A stretch of DNA of 64,000 nucleotides from Begonia masoniana (taxonomy: Eukaryota > Streptophyta > Magnoliopsida > Cucurbitales > Begoniaceae), in assembly GCA_022432975.1 (NCBI GenBank), contig CM039516.1, positions 31,326,051 through 31,390,050 of the forward strand, given 5' to 3'. Every line of letters starts with the position of its first letter. Positions within the stretch are counted from its first letter, which is position 1. The translations under genes and the position numbers were made by a program. Positions 20,501-30,974 of this stretch are shown here, piece by piece. Under the pieces are notes generated by a model. It searched no databases and was not told where the DNA came from. It saw only the letters and a list, made by a program, of their open reading frames with translations.

Positions 20501-21436
20501 GTTTATTTTATCGGATGAGTGTATATAAGTTTTGTCGTTTAGCGATCGGATGGAGTCTTAATGTGTCACGTGGGATACGCATGTCAATCGGAGGATGTTG
20601 TTTATTTTATCGGATTGAATGTGTATAAGTTTTGTCGTTTAGCGATCGGATGAAGTCTTAATGTGTCACGTGGGATACGCATGTCAATCGAACGATGTTG
20701 TTTATTTTATCGGATTGAATGTGTATAAGTTTTGTCGTTTAGCGATCGGATGAAGTCTTAATGTGTCACGTGGGATACGCATGTCAATCGAACGATGTTA
20801 TTTATTTTATCGGATGAGTGTGTATAAGCCTTGTCGTTTAGCGATCGGATGAAGTCTTAATGTGTCACGTGGGATACGCATGTCAATCGAACGATGTTAT
20901 TTATTTTATCGGATTGAGTGTGTATAAGTTTTGTCGTTTAGCGATCGGATGAAGTCTTAATGTGTCACGTGGGATACGCATGTCAATCGAACGATGTTAT
21001 TTATTTTATCGGATTGAGTGTGTATAAGTTTTGTCGTTTAGCGATCGGATGAAGTCTTAATGTGTCACGTGGGATACGCATGTCAATCGAACGATGTTAT
21101 TTATTTTATCGGATTGAGTGTGTATAAGTTTTGTCGTTTAGCGATCGGATGGAGTCTTAATGTGTCACGTGGGATACGCATGTCAATCGAACGATGTTAT
21201 TTATTTTATCGGATTGAGTGTGTATAAGTTTTGTCGTTTAGCGATCGGATGAAGTCTTAATGTGTCACGTGGGATACGCATGTCAATCGAACGATGTTAT
21301 TTATTTTATCGGATTGAATGTGTATAAGTTTTGTCGTTTAGCGATCGGATGAAGTCTTAATGTGTCACGTGGGATACGCATGTCAATCGGATGATGTTAT
21401 TTATTTTATCGGATTGAGTGTGTATAAGTTTTGTCG
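20490..21436 (+). repeat. 100-bp tandem array with a G-box in each unit
   Basis: About 9.5 copies. The marker TGTCAATCG recurs at 20582, 20682, 20782, 20881, 20981, 21081, 21181, 21281 and 21381, so the unit is 100 bp with one 99-bp unit. Each full unit holds TCACGTGGGATACG (a CACGTG palindrome, nine copies) and TTTTGTCGTTTAGCGATCGG or a near copy. Units differ at only a few positions. Confidence 0.95.
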
Positions 21437-21677
21437 ATCACATTATGGAACTGATGTCTGAGGCTAGTCGCTCGACTCTGTGACTATTTATGTCGACAGC
21501 CTTTTGTAGAAGTTGAGTTTTCGAAGAGTTCAGATTTGTTCGGACATGACCATGTCTTGAGTACTGTTCTGTTTTGTTTAAGAAAAAAAAAAAATATATA
21601 TATATATATATAGTAATCTTAGTATAAATGATCCAAGAAAGTTATGAATCGGTCTCGTCCCTATTGGGGGCGTTACA

Positions 21678-21863
21678 GGGATATTCATGAACTATCAGTG
21701 TTTTATCTATGGTCGTTGCTTTCTCACTTTGAGTGCACACAATGTTTGCCAAGAATCTAAAACATCTAGCGTTCGATAGCTTTTGTGCCCGCAAAGATGA
21801 TATAACTGCAATTCTCGAACCCTTCTTGTCGCCATAAAATAAGAATGATTTTTCTCCTGGCAA
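21678..21863 (-). pseudogene. pol: Gypsy A protease-RT linker
   Basis: Minus-strand frame with VISSLRAQKLSNARCFRFLA, the segment that joins protease to RT in plant gypsy elements (compare ISSLKARRLMRSGCVGFLAH in element C at about 40683). It ends at the solo-LTR insertion, with the target duplication GGGAT at 21678. Confidence 0.7.
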
Positions 21864-21871
21864 TTGAAATT

Positions 21872-22645
21872 TTACGATTTTTTGTAATAATCAATAGTTG
21901 CTTGGTGTTTGGTTAGCCAATCTATGCCGAGAATTACGTCGTAATCTTGCATTGTCAAAATGGGCAGGTCTGCTTCCAATCTTCTATCCCCAATATGAAC
22001 ATTGCACCCTCGAATAATAGAGTCAGCGGACATTATAGTACCCGACAGTGTAGCTACTCTCAATTTATACTCTAAAGGTTTTATCGTCTTATTTAATATC
22101 TTTGAATACATATGAGATATAAAAGAATTGGCTGCACCAGAATTAATTAATATAAAGGAAGGTACTTCCGAAATTAGAAGCACACCTATTATTACAGCTG
22201 CATCTCTTTCAACTTCCTCCTTTGTCATGGCATAAACTCGAGTAACTGCTTTTGGTTGATCCTGGCCATTTTTAGGGCAATCTTTGATGAAATGACCAGC
22301 TTGTCCACATTTGAAACAAGTTATTACTTTAGCTCGGCATTCTCCAGTATGTGTTTTCTTGCAAGTGGGACACGTAGGTATGGTAGACATAGTTGTTTGG
22401 CTCACTAGTTCCTTTTTAATAAATTTGGAGGCTCCACTGGGAGTGTCATCAGTCATTGGTCGCTTCGATCCAGCCAATTGAAATTGTGGTGGTAGCAGTT
22501 TATTCTTTGTCAATTGTGTTGCATGACTGAACCTTCTCCGATATTCTTGAGCTTTGGAGATCTTTTGTTTCTCAATCTCCGTTTTAAGGGTTTTTTCCAC
22601 TACTGCAGCAAATGGGGTGTCCCGCGAAGTGTGAAAGGTTGACAT
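21872..22645 (-). pseudogene. Gypsy A nucleocapsid and protease
   Basis: A 257-codon minus-strand frame. It has a Lys/Glu-rich region, a first Cys pair (CPTCKKTHTGEC), a CCHC zinc knuckle (CFKCGQAGHFIKDC, about residue 110) and an aspartic protease. The active site reads ILINSGAANSF; the usual IDSGA has its catalytic Asp replaced by Asn, which should abolish activity. The domain ends with YDVILGIDWL, the normal gypsy protease end. Confidence 0.85.
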
Positions 22646-23285
22646 CTTTAAATATCTCCGCTCTTAATCCTTGAACAAAATGCTTTACTTTCAAAGCCTC
22701 ATTGCTGACCATGTGCAGGGCAAAGCGAGAGAGTTGATCAAACTTGTGTGCATATTCAGTTACACTTCCAGTTTGCTTCAGGGACATGAATTCTTCCATC
22801 TTTGCATCTTTCACAGCATTAGCAAAATATTTCTCGTAAAAGAGTTCATTAAATCGCTGCCAAGTAATAGTGGTATCTGGATGCATTATCTTCACCGAGT
22901 CCCACCAATATCGTCCATCCCTTCTTAACATTGTGGACGAACACGGCAACTTCTCGGTCTCCACAATCTTCAACTATTTTGATTCAATACTCAGCAGCTG
23001 CTATGTTAGTCAAGTTACCATCAAAGGTTGGAAGATCCAATCTTCGAAACCTCTCGAGGTCAATGTCTATGCGTCGTAGTTTATTCACATTTTGGGCCAA
23101 TGCGCTCGCTGCCAGTGCGCTCGCTGCCTGTGTGTTAGCTGCCTAGGCTGTGGCAGTGTCCGCTTGGACTGTGACAGTTGCTGTCTGCATTAATTGTTCA
23201 ATTTGTCTAGCTTGCCTTTCAATCATATCCCTCATTCGATCAAGAATAGCATCACGTTTGGTACTATTTTTTCTATGGTTGGTCA
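22584..23285 (-). pseudogene. gag: Gypsy A gag
   Basis: The likely original start is the minus-strand ATG at about 23285 (MTNHRKNSTKRDAILDRMRD), followed by an Ala-rich stretch and a broken join to the gag domain in another frame. The open part at 22584-22973 shows DGRYWWDSVK, WQRFNELFYEKYF, LKQTGSVTEYAHKFDQLSRF and VKHFVQGLRAEI, typical of the plant retrotransposon gag domain. Stops lie near 23142 and 22985, and a frameshift near 22620 separates gag from the knuckle. Confidence 0.8.
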
Positions 23286-23289
23286 TAAG

Positions 23290-24161
23290 TTACATTATGG
23301 GCATCTATTTATTCTTCTTCAAAATTTATTATACATCACAAAATTAATGCGTGAGATAAACTCAGTAAGTAAAAACACGTGCATATAACTTTAATTGCAT
23401 ACATTACACAATTTCATGCTTTAAAAGTTTTATACTGGATGGAACTCATTTTTCGATCCTTACTATGTGTTCAGGCTTTTAGAAAACTAGTGATTTCTTA
23501 CCCTCATAAAGTTTCATCAGTCATCTCAATAACCATGGGTTAAGACTTTCATTAGTCATTTTATGCATTCCGTCATTTCCATTCGTTTTCATGCATTTCA
23601 TACTCGCATTAATTATTTCTTATCATTTTTATCTGTCTACATCCCTATGTCAATGCCTATACATTCGTATCAAAATAATAATATAATTAAATAATAAAAT
23701 ACTTTAAAGAAAATAATTTAATATATGTTTCGTGATGTAGGGCCTGCGACCAAAACATTAAAAATCTAGTGTTTTACTTTCCTAGATTTTGAGATATAGA
23801 GGGAACAAGATCGTAGGTATTTTACTCCAAACGTTGAATTAATCTTCTTTGCCTAAAAATTGGGGGAGGTTTAAATTTCTTATTTTACCTAAAAATAATC
23901 CTTGAAATTAATAAGGATAAAATTTTCCTTACCAATAACGTCGAATCGTTGAATTTTTGGATTGATTGAGCGTCATTTAATGATCCCAAAAAAATTCAGG
24001 TTTGGGCCAATCCGGGTTACCCAATTTATAGGGTTAGCTCTTCTAATTTTTCACGTTTCTTTCATCGAATATTTTTGATCAAAATCGTCGGCTGATGGGT
24101 TTTTCAATTCGTCGGCTAAATTTTGTCAAAATTTGTTGCTACATGTTTTTGATATGTTACA
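23290..24161 (-). repeat. 5' LTR of gypsy element A (right copy)
   Basis: On the minus strand it begins TGTAACATATC at 24161. It matches 8701-9788 from about 23401 on. The inner end is uncertain: no clear PBS (TGGTATCAGAGC) is visible between the LTR-like sequence and the gag start near 23285, so the 3' end of the LTR and PBS may be deleted or worn. It lacks the ~300 bp found in the left copy. Confidence 0.75.
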
Positions 24162-26020
24162 AGAGTGGTCCTCATCGGAATTCAAATAATTATCTAACAT
24201 GGAAATAACTAATAAAGATAATTGTCTCTGAAGTCTAGCTACTCATTGCTCTAATTCTTTCCTGGAAAAAGAATGGGTCATTTGGAGTGAGTGACTAACT
24301 CAGTTAAAGTGTTACACTAAATGCATGTAAAACTTTTTTTACCTTTCTTTTCAAAACATTGATGAGGAAACAAAATAGTTTTCAAAACATCGTTCTATGA
24401 AAATTCATTTTCATCATTTAAAGAAAATAGGCTTCACAAACCACCGATGAGACAATCAATCAAACATTATCGTATACATAAATGATTATACGAAAAAATG
24501 TTATCATCGTATTTTTCATATAAAAATAATTTCAGTGAAAAAAGAGGGTCACTCAAGGACCCCTTTAACACATAAACATAGAAAGACGGTGACTGAAGTT
24601 CAGCAACACCTCATGAGCCGGAAAGAAGAAACAAACAACATGTGATTCGAAGATCCTACCTCATTACTTGGGTTGTCGATGAACAATGGTCATCTACGAA
24701 GCAACACTTATAAACAATAATCAACAAATAATACCCTGATTAGATTTAGGGATTCGAAACCCAAGGAGCGCATCATCACCGCCCTATTATCCATTTCGTA
24801 ACGTGCAAATAAGACAACTTTTGTGTAGCAGAATGTGTACTAGAATGTCCTCCTGACACTTTGACACCGAAATCGTCTAGGATATCACGAGGATCAATTC
24901 TTCATCACAACAATAAAAAAATCATTCACCAATGGTAAACATGTAAATTGTACATACATACACGTAAAAATGCTAACGTGCTGTCGATCAAACTCCATCA
25001 AGTTTTCTATAGTGACAACTCACCAAAATAGGTTTTATAAAACAATGATGCAAATGCAGTGCAAATAATACAAAACTCCTACCTTTACGCCAAGCGCTCC
25101 TTCTTCCAACTAAATGGGCAACTTCAGTAACTAGCTTGAAATCTACAAAGTTGTCTAAGCCTAAAACAAAATCGACATTATGATTATCTCATTCAATACT
25201 AAGGGAACACACTAGGATGGATCATAAACCGGGACAAGGGACTCAATCCATAACACTATAAACGGCTTGCGCCTCGGTGACAAAAATTTTCTAAAATTAT
25301 AATTGTGCGGTCAACACTTAAGGAGGGACCGGTCGATACTTATAAGTAGACACTATGTCCTATCGGTCGAGGCCTCAGAGCTCTCGGGTTTCAACCCAAG
25401 ATGCACTAGCGGTCGACACTTCAAATGAAGTGTCGACACTTTTTGCAAAATAAAAGTTGTGCGCTCGACACTTCCTTTTAACAGTCGACACTTACTACTC
25501 TGTTTCCAGCGCAGGGTTTGAAGTTTTGACAAACCATCCACAAAGATCGACACTTGGGCAATTTCCAGTAACGAAAAGTCACAAAAATTGTCCTATCGAT
25601 CGACTAAATAACTTATCTAAACTTTAAACCTACTCATATAAATCCAAAACTACTCTTGAATTTGAATTTCGAAGCTCGAACCCATTATCTATAAAAATTC
25701 TAAACTTTAAACTCCAAAATAGTGAGAATAGAACTACTTACCCTTGAGGTCTCTTCAAAAAAATGATGCACAAAGTCTCGCGAGCATTTCACCACCTTTT
25801 ATCAAACTTCTCTTATTTCTAAATTGACTCTTCAACTTCTTTAATTTATTTATTATACCCATAAATAATATTAAACAAAAATTCTTTACGTTACATACCT
25901 CATAACTCCAAACATACCCTAAATCCCACGTCAAAATAAATTTTAGATTTTACTCATAACAAAAGTACGACACGTGAAATTTAATAAATTATGAAAATAC
26001 CAGTTTTTACGGTGTGAATC
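24162..26020 (-). repeat. Family-B LTR relic, copy 1
   Basis: Minus-strand LTR relic related to 28991-30730 and 54955-57846. Shared landmarks are the AGTGACTAACTCAGT word (about 24289), ATTCGAAACCCAAGGAGCGC (about 24752), TGACAACTCACCAAAATAGG (about 25013) and GCCTAAAAC (about 25160). The minus-strand 5' end is probably near 26017 (complement of ACGGTGTGAATC). The 25310-25560 part holds repeated TCGACACTT words. Gypsy A is inserted next to, or in, this relic. No coding sequence. Confidence 0.6.
25310..25560. repeat. TCGACACTT word cluster
   Basis: Five perfect TCGACACTT copies (near 25413, 25433, 25465, 25482 and 25545) plus variants. Two of them form an inverted repeat: GTCGACACTTCA, AA, TGAAGTGTCGAC at 25412-25437 (12-bp arms). 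A worn version lies in relic copy 2 at 29840-30080. Confidence 0.8.
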
Positions 26021-28990
26021 TTTTTAATTTCTTATACACTAAAAGTGTCGATGTTGGTAGTTTCTTTTAAAACTTTAATTTATTTTATTTCAATTTTTTG
26101 AATTATTATTTTATTTTCTAATTTTCATTTTAGGTTCTTAGTAATTTTTCATATTTTGTCTCTTGTCCTATAACTTTTTGTATCTTACTATACAAAAGTG
26201 AGTGAATTTTTTTTTTTTTCCAATTTATTTTAATGTCTTTTGTTTCATAGTCAATCTTTGTTGTTTTTTTAATATCTTTTATTTTTAATTTCTTTTAATA
26301 GACTTTAAGTTTTCATCTTCGACAGACTTTTCATCTTCTTTATCTATAGTCAAAAAATACCAAGTTTTAAACTTCATTAGTTTACTACCCTGACTGATAC
26401 TGTTGATCTTCCTTACTTGTCACTCAGAAAATACAAAGAAATACAAAAATACAAAAGATAAATTTTTGCATGACTTAAGTCTTACAAAGAGGTATACAAA
26501 TGTATATATATTTTTTCAATTGACTATGAATAGATTTAATTCATTTATCTTTGTTTTTGACAATTAATATAATGAAGAAGCAATCATTCTACGCTTTCAC
26601 ATTCTCTTCAAAAATAATCGTCAACGATCTATAGGGAGTAATAAAGTTTTCTCTATAGAAGAAACAAATATACATGTATGCTAGATTAAAGATAATGTTT
26701 CCAAAGAGTTTCCGAGTGATCAAGATGAAAGAAGGAAAGAACAATATCCATGATCAAATTTCCATTTTACACAATGTTTTTTATTTCTTCAAAGAGAAAA
26801 TGTAATCACAATAGAATCATAATTTTCACGTCAATTATCCATAACTCAAAATTGATTTGAAGTATTTTGGTGTAGCTCATCTTCAAGATACTTCATTTGT
26901 TACATGAAAGATGAATCATTTGTTATATGAGTGGTAAAAATACTTATAGATAACCGACGAGTTGTTCTTGTAAGGCACGAAATTTTTAAAGCCTGTGAAA
27001 TCTCCAGTTGTCTGCTTTCATAGAATGATATGACCTTTTTTTGCTACAAATTGATAACTTTATATTCGCTTCGTTTTATGAACACGTTGTTTAATTTTAC
27101 CTATGATTTGGAAGAATCACAATTTAGTTGAACTTTTTTAGGACTTATCATTGCAATATGTTTGGTCTCAATACATCCACTTGTTGGAAAGATTTTTTTG
27201 CAGCAAAGAAAATTTTAATCTTGAAATTGGACAGTTTTTACAAAATTAATAATAGTTGAAATTAATAATAATAATTCTATGGAGTCAATCTTTTTAAATT
27301 GAAAATTTTTCAGCGTAAACGAGAAATACTTGTACAAATAAAATTACAACTAAACGTGGGAGAGATAAAAAAAGATGCAGGGTCTATATTGAGATCTTTG
27401 TAACTAAATTTAGTTGTTAATTTCGAAAATGGTGGTAGTTTCTTTGTACCTGGTAAGCTTGGACAGGGTATATTTTCAGAGATTATCTTAAACAAGTCGA
27501 GGCTTACCCTTATTATGGGCATCTACGAAAAAAAAAACTATTTACCTCGACAGAGCCTTCAACGTCAACATTTTTTTTGGTTACTACCTGCATATTTCTT
27601 TCTCATGCCATGGCAACACAAAACAAAGGAATCAACTCCAAATTTTAAACACCAACTCGTCGCAAATCTAAATTCACAAAGCAAACAAATTAATTCAAAA
27701 CAACGGACACTTCCGTTGGCTAACAAAGCACATAAACGAATGATTCACATGAGGGAGGGAGGGAGGGAGGGAGAGAGAGAGAGAGAGAGAGAGAGCAATG
27801 GTTGAGATTGAGGTCAAAGAAACGAGCGCGGCAATTCCATAGGTGAAGGTAGAATAGAAATGCCCAACAACAAGGTGACAGATAGAGAAGATAGTGAGAG
27901 AGAGAATGAGAGATGATTGACTGTGAAGGGAATTAGGTTTTGAAAAGCCAAATATAATTATAAGTCACATATAAATAAGTAATATTATATATATATATTG
28001 TGTTATCTCGATTTTTTCTTATTTCAGCAACCAATAATATTAGATATATATAATCTGTATTATTCATATCTATTGATAAAATAGTTATGATTAATTAGAA
28101 ATAATTAAAATAATTACGGTTGATTTGAATCTGGCAATAAAAAACATATTTATTTTACAATATCTAAAGTTCATTAAGAAAACTCAATTGACCAACTATA
28201 GACTTGTTTGTGTAGGAAAATTTTTATGAAGCACCACTATTCATGTTATTAATCTTAACGTTCCCTTATAATTTGAAATGAAAGGATAACAAATATTTTA
28301 ATATTTTATTCTTTTTACTTTTCCAAGTGCATAAGAATCAAAGATCGACTATGATCGTGCATATATTTTCAGTCCTCTAAGAATATATCTTTGATTATTG
28401 AAGAAGATAGTAAAAAAAAAATAAACAGTGAAAAAATTCTTTCATATTAAATAAATGTCTCTTCAATTTCTGTTGCCGCTATAAACATTATTTCTACGTC
28501 ATAGATCTTCTCTTCTCATTTCTTTATTTGGCTTATGTTCGTCGAAATTACCTCTACTTACCTTTCAACGCCTCCGGCCATCAAATACAATGTGAATAAT
28601 CCGTTCTCTCTTTGAAACAAGAGACGCTTTTTGTTCAAATATTTAAATTTTATTTTGTATTCAACAAATTTCTATTATCTATGACAAATCAAATATATTA
28701 TTAATTAATACTAAATCTCTTTTCGAAAAATCAATTAAAATATAAAAAGATTGGTATTTCACACGCAAAAAATAGTTAGACTGAAAATAAAAATTTTTAT
28801 AAGAAATTTTATTGATTCATTTATAGATTTACATTGACTTAAAGTGATATTATATACAAAAACGTAAAATGGTGGAGATTTTTTTTTTCTACGGATACTA
28901 AATATAGTATAGATATTGTAAAAATGTTGCTGTAATCGTTGTTTCCAATTAGCATTCAATAATAAATTATACAATAAGATAAAATATGGG
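26021..28990. other. AT-rich stretch without recognisable genes
   Basis: About 3 kb of very AT-rich DNA between two family-B LTR relics. I see no long ORF with known motifs. It might be the decayed interior of the element whose LTRs are copies 1 and 2, but no gag or pol motif supports this. Notable items are a GGGA/GA microsatellite (about 27750-27795) and homopolymer runs. The short frame at 27310-27522 is not convincing as a gene. Confidence 0.5.
27750..27796 (+). repeat. GGGA and GA microsatellite
   Basis: A GAGGGAGGGAGGGAGGGAG run passes into (GA)n of more than ten units, followed by more GA-rich sequence to about 27915. Confidence 0.9.
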
Positions 28991-30730
28991 TATCAATAAT
29001 AGACCACTCAAGTAGTTAAAAAACTATGGAAACCTTAAGGTAAAATCCAGTGATCACTAAGCTTTCATCTACGATTTTCTTCGATTTTTTGGAGTAAAAG
29101 AATTATAAAATTTCATGCACAATGTAATTTTTTTCAAGTAGTCCATCACAAATACATTTTAAGTAACGGCGATCCGAAGATCCATAAACGGAACAAGAGG
29201 TGGCTGGCGAACCAATCAGAGACGACACATGCATAACCGTAATCAACAAATATAACCTAATCAACAAATATAACCTAATCAAGTTTAGAGATTTGAAACC
29301 CAAGGAGCTCGTTATCACCATTCTATTAATCATTTTCCTAAACGTGCAAACAAGACAACATTCATGCAGCAAAAGGTGTACTGGGATATCTTCCTGATAC
29401 TTTGGTACTGAAACCGTCCAAAGTATTACGAGGATCCATCATCTAAAATATGTATATCACAACAATAAAAAAAACATATATCGATGCTAAATGTGTAAAT
29501 CGTATGTACATTTATGTAAAAATACTGAATTTTCGCGACCAGGTCCCGTTAGGTTTTCTATAGGTGACAACTCACCAAAATAAGTTTTTATAAAATGATG
29601 AAATACAATGCAAAAAGCATAACCCTTACCTCGATACTTACCATTCCTCTTACGTGCAGAAGCAACAATCTCTCACACTTACTCAAAATCCACGAACTCA
29701 TCCGAGCCTAAAACAAAAATCAAAGTCATGAACATCTCTTCCAAATACGAAGGGAAAACATAGATATGTCATATATCGGGACTAAGAACTCGATCTATAA
29801 CTCTATAAATAGTCACGAACTTAAAAATTAAAGGTCATGCGGTCGGCATTTAAAACTCTTGGACAGCTCACGAGTGGATCCATGAGCGGTTGAGACCAGT
29901 CAGGCAAGCAGTCGACACCTAGAACTCTCAAAGTTTGGCAGCAATCGACATTTCAGTAAAGTGGTTGACACTTTAGGTGTAGACCAATTTCTCAAAGGGA
30001 TTGACGCCTCGAATAACTCTGTTTCCAGTTGTAGGGTTCGAAGTGTTGACCGGTTTTTCACAACGGTCGACATTTTGGCGATTTCCAGCGATGAAAAAAA
30101 ATCACCCCCTTTCGCTATTTAGCATCACCAAACACTCAAACAACTTGTGTAAAACTTAAATGTACTACAACTTATATAAAACCTAAATTTACTTTAATAA
30201 ACTAGAAATAATCCAGGGATTCAAGTTAATGACTAGCTTCCAAAGTTTCTTCACAAATGTTATTGAACAATTCCTTGCGAACGCAACCCTGGTCTCCTAG
30301 CACGATGATTCTCCCTCTACATTTTCCTCCCTCTTTATCTCCCCCCTCCCCCACTCTCTCTTCGTCAAGTGCTAATGAGGAAAGCGAAGAATAGAGTTTT
30401 CTCCTATTTCAATTAAATATTCCTTTATTTAAATTTAAATGATTGAATATAAATTAATAGACTAAATAAAATTCTCAAGTTCGACTTTATCAAAAATCTG
30501 AATGTTTCTTCAAATTCTTATCCAAGGTATATTTTAATCCGACATCAATTTCCTCAAATTTAAGACGGTAATTTTTTAAATTATTGATTTGACTAATTGA
30601 CTGATAAATCCCACGTGGCCATAACACGACAAAACGAATCAACTCATTACACGTTGACTGTCTTTAGTGGAAAAACATTAATACATGAAATTTAATTAAT
30701 AATAACATACCGGTTTTTTTAAAAAAAAAA
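28991..30730 (-). repeat. Family-B LTR relic, copy 2
   Basis: Shares with copy 1 GATTTGAAACCCAAGGAGC (about 29290), the CGTGCAAACAAGACAAC word (about 29343), GGTGACAACTCACCAAAATA (about 29563) and GAGCCTAAAAC (about 29704). It has worn TCGACA words at 29840-30080 and a duplicated AACAAATATAACCTAATC at about 29245-29280. The probable minus-strand 5' end is near 30715. No coding sequence. Confidence 0.6.
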
Positions 30731-30969
30731 GCATTCCCAACTCTATTAGGACCAAGGGAATGTTGTGTCATTACATCGCATAGTTTGATGAGATCCTCAA
30801 CACTAACACCATAGAGGTATCAACTATTGTTTCTTTAACACGCAGTCAGAAAAATAGCTTTCTCTGAGAAAGACCCTTTACTCCAAATAAAACTCCATAG
30901 TGTAGATTCGCTCTGATAACATTATAAAAAAATCACATTCTTAAATTTTACCTAGCATGGAACTTGAAA
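30731..30969. other. Short AT-rich spacer
   Basis: No gene. It contains a GCTCTGATAACA word near 30910, a worn match to the complement of a tRNA-Met PBS, which suggests the edge of an old minus-strand retroelement. Confidence 0.4.
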
Positions 30970-30974
30970 AAGGA

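Larger units (their letters stand above)
18750..21677 (+). mobile_element. Solo LTR (2928 bp) with tandem array, inserted in gypsy A
   Basis: It starts TGTAACACCCGACAATTTCG and ends GGGGGCGTTACA, with a perfect GGGAT duplication at 18745-18749 and 21678-21682. No internal domain is present, so this is a solo LTR left by LTR-LTR recombination. It splits pol of gypsy A between the protease linker and RT. A TATATATAG box lies near 18917. The section at 19438-19475 (CGGCCATTAGGGCCCTACAT) is shared with the LTR at 48381. The distal part is a tandem array (20490-21436). An A-run followed by a TA run lies near 21585-21612. Confidence 0.92.
8701..24161 (-). mobile_element. Ty3/gypsy retrotransposon A, nested and degraded
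   Basis: On the minus strand the element runs from its 5' LTR (right, ending 24161) through gag, protease, RT and integrase to its 3' LTR (left, 8701-9788). Element order and the motif [11 protein letters not shown] mark it as gypsy. Three later insertions split it: the Sirevirus in its left LTR, the gag-only element at 10107-16946 and a solo LTR at 18750-21677. Removing these leaves 9789-10106, 16947-18749 and 21678 to about 23290 as internal sequence. RNase H and the RT palm are missing and the protease Asp is changed, so this copy is dead. The true left LTR end lies beyond the copia insertion, outside the window. Confidence 0.85.

Noticed and set aside
20490..21436. CRISPR-like regular array
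   Set aside because: The units are contiguous 100-bp copies with no variable spacers, inside a plant solo LTR.
27310..27805. Possible small host exons in the AT-rich stretch
   Set aside because: Short frames with no motif. The plus-strand one runs into a GA microsatellite. No consistent splice signals.
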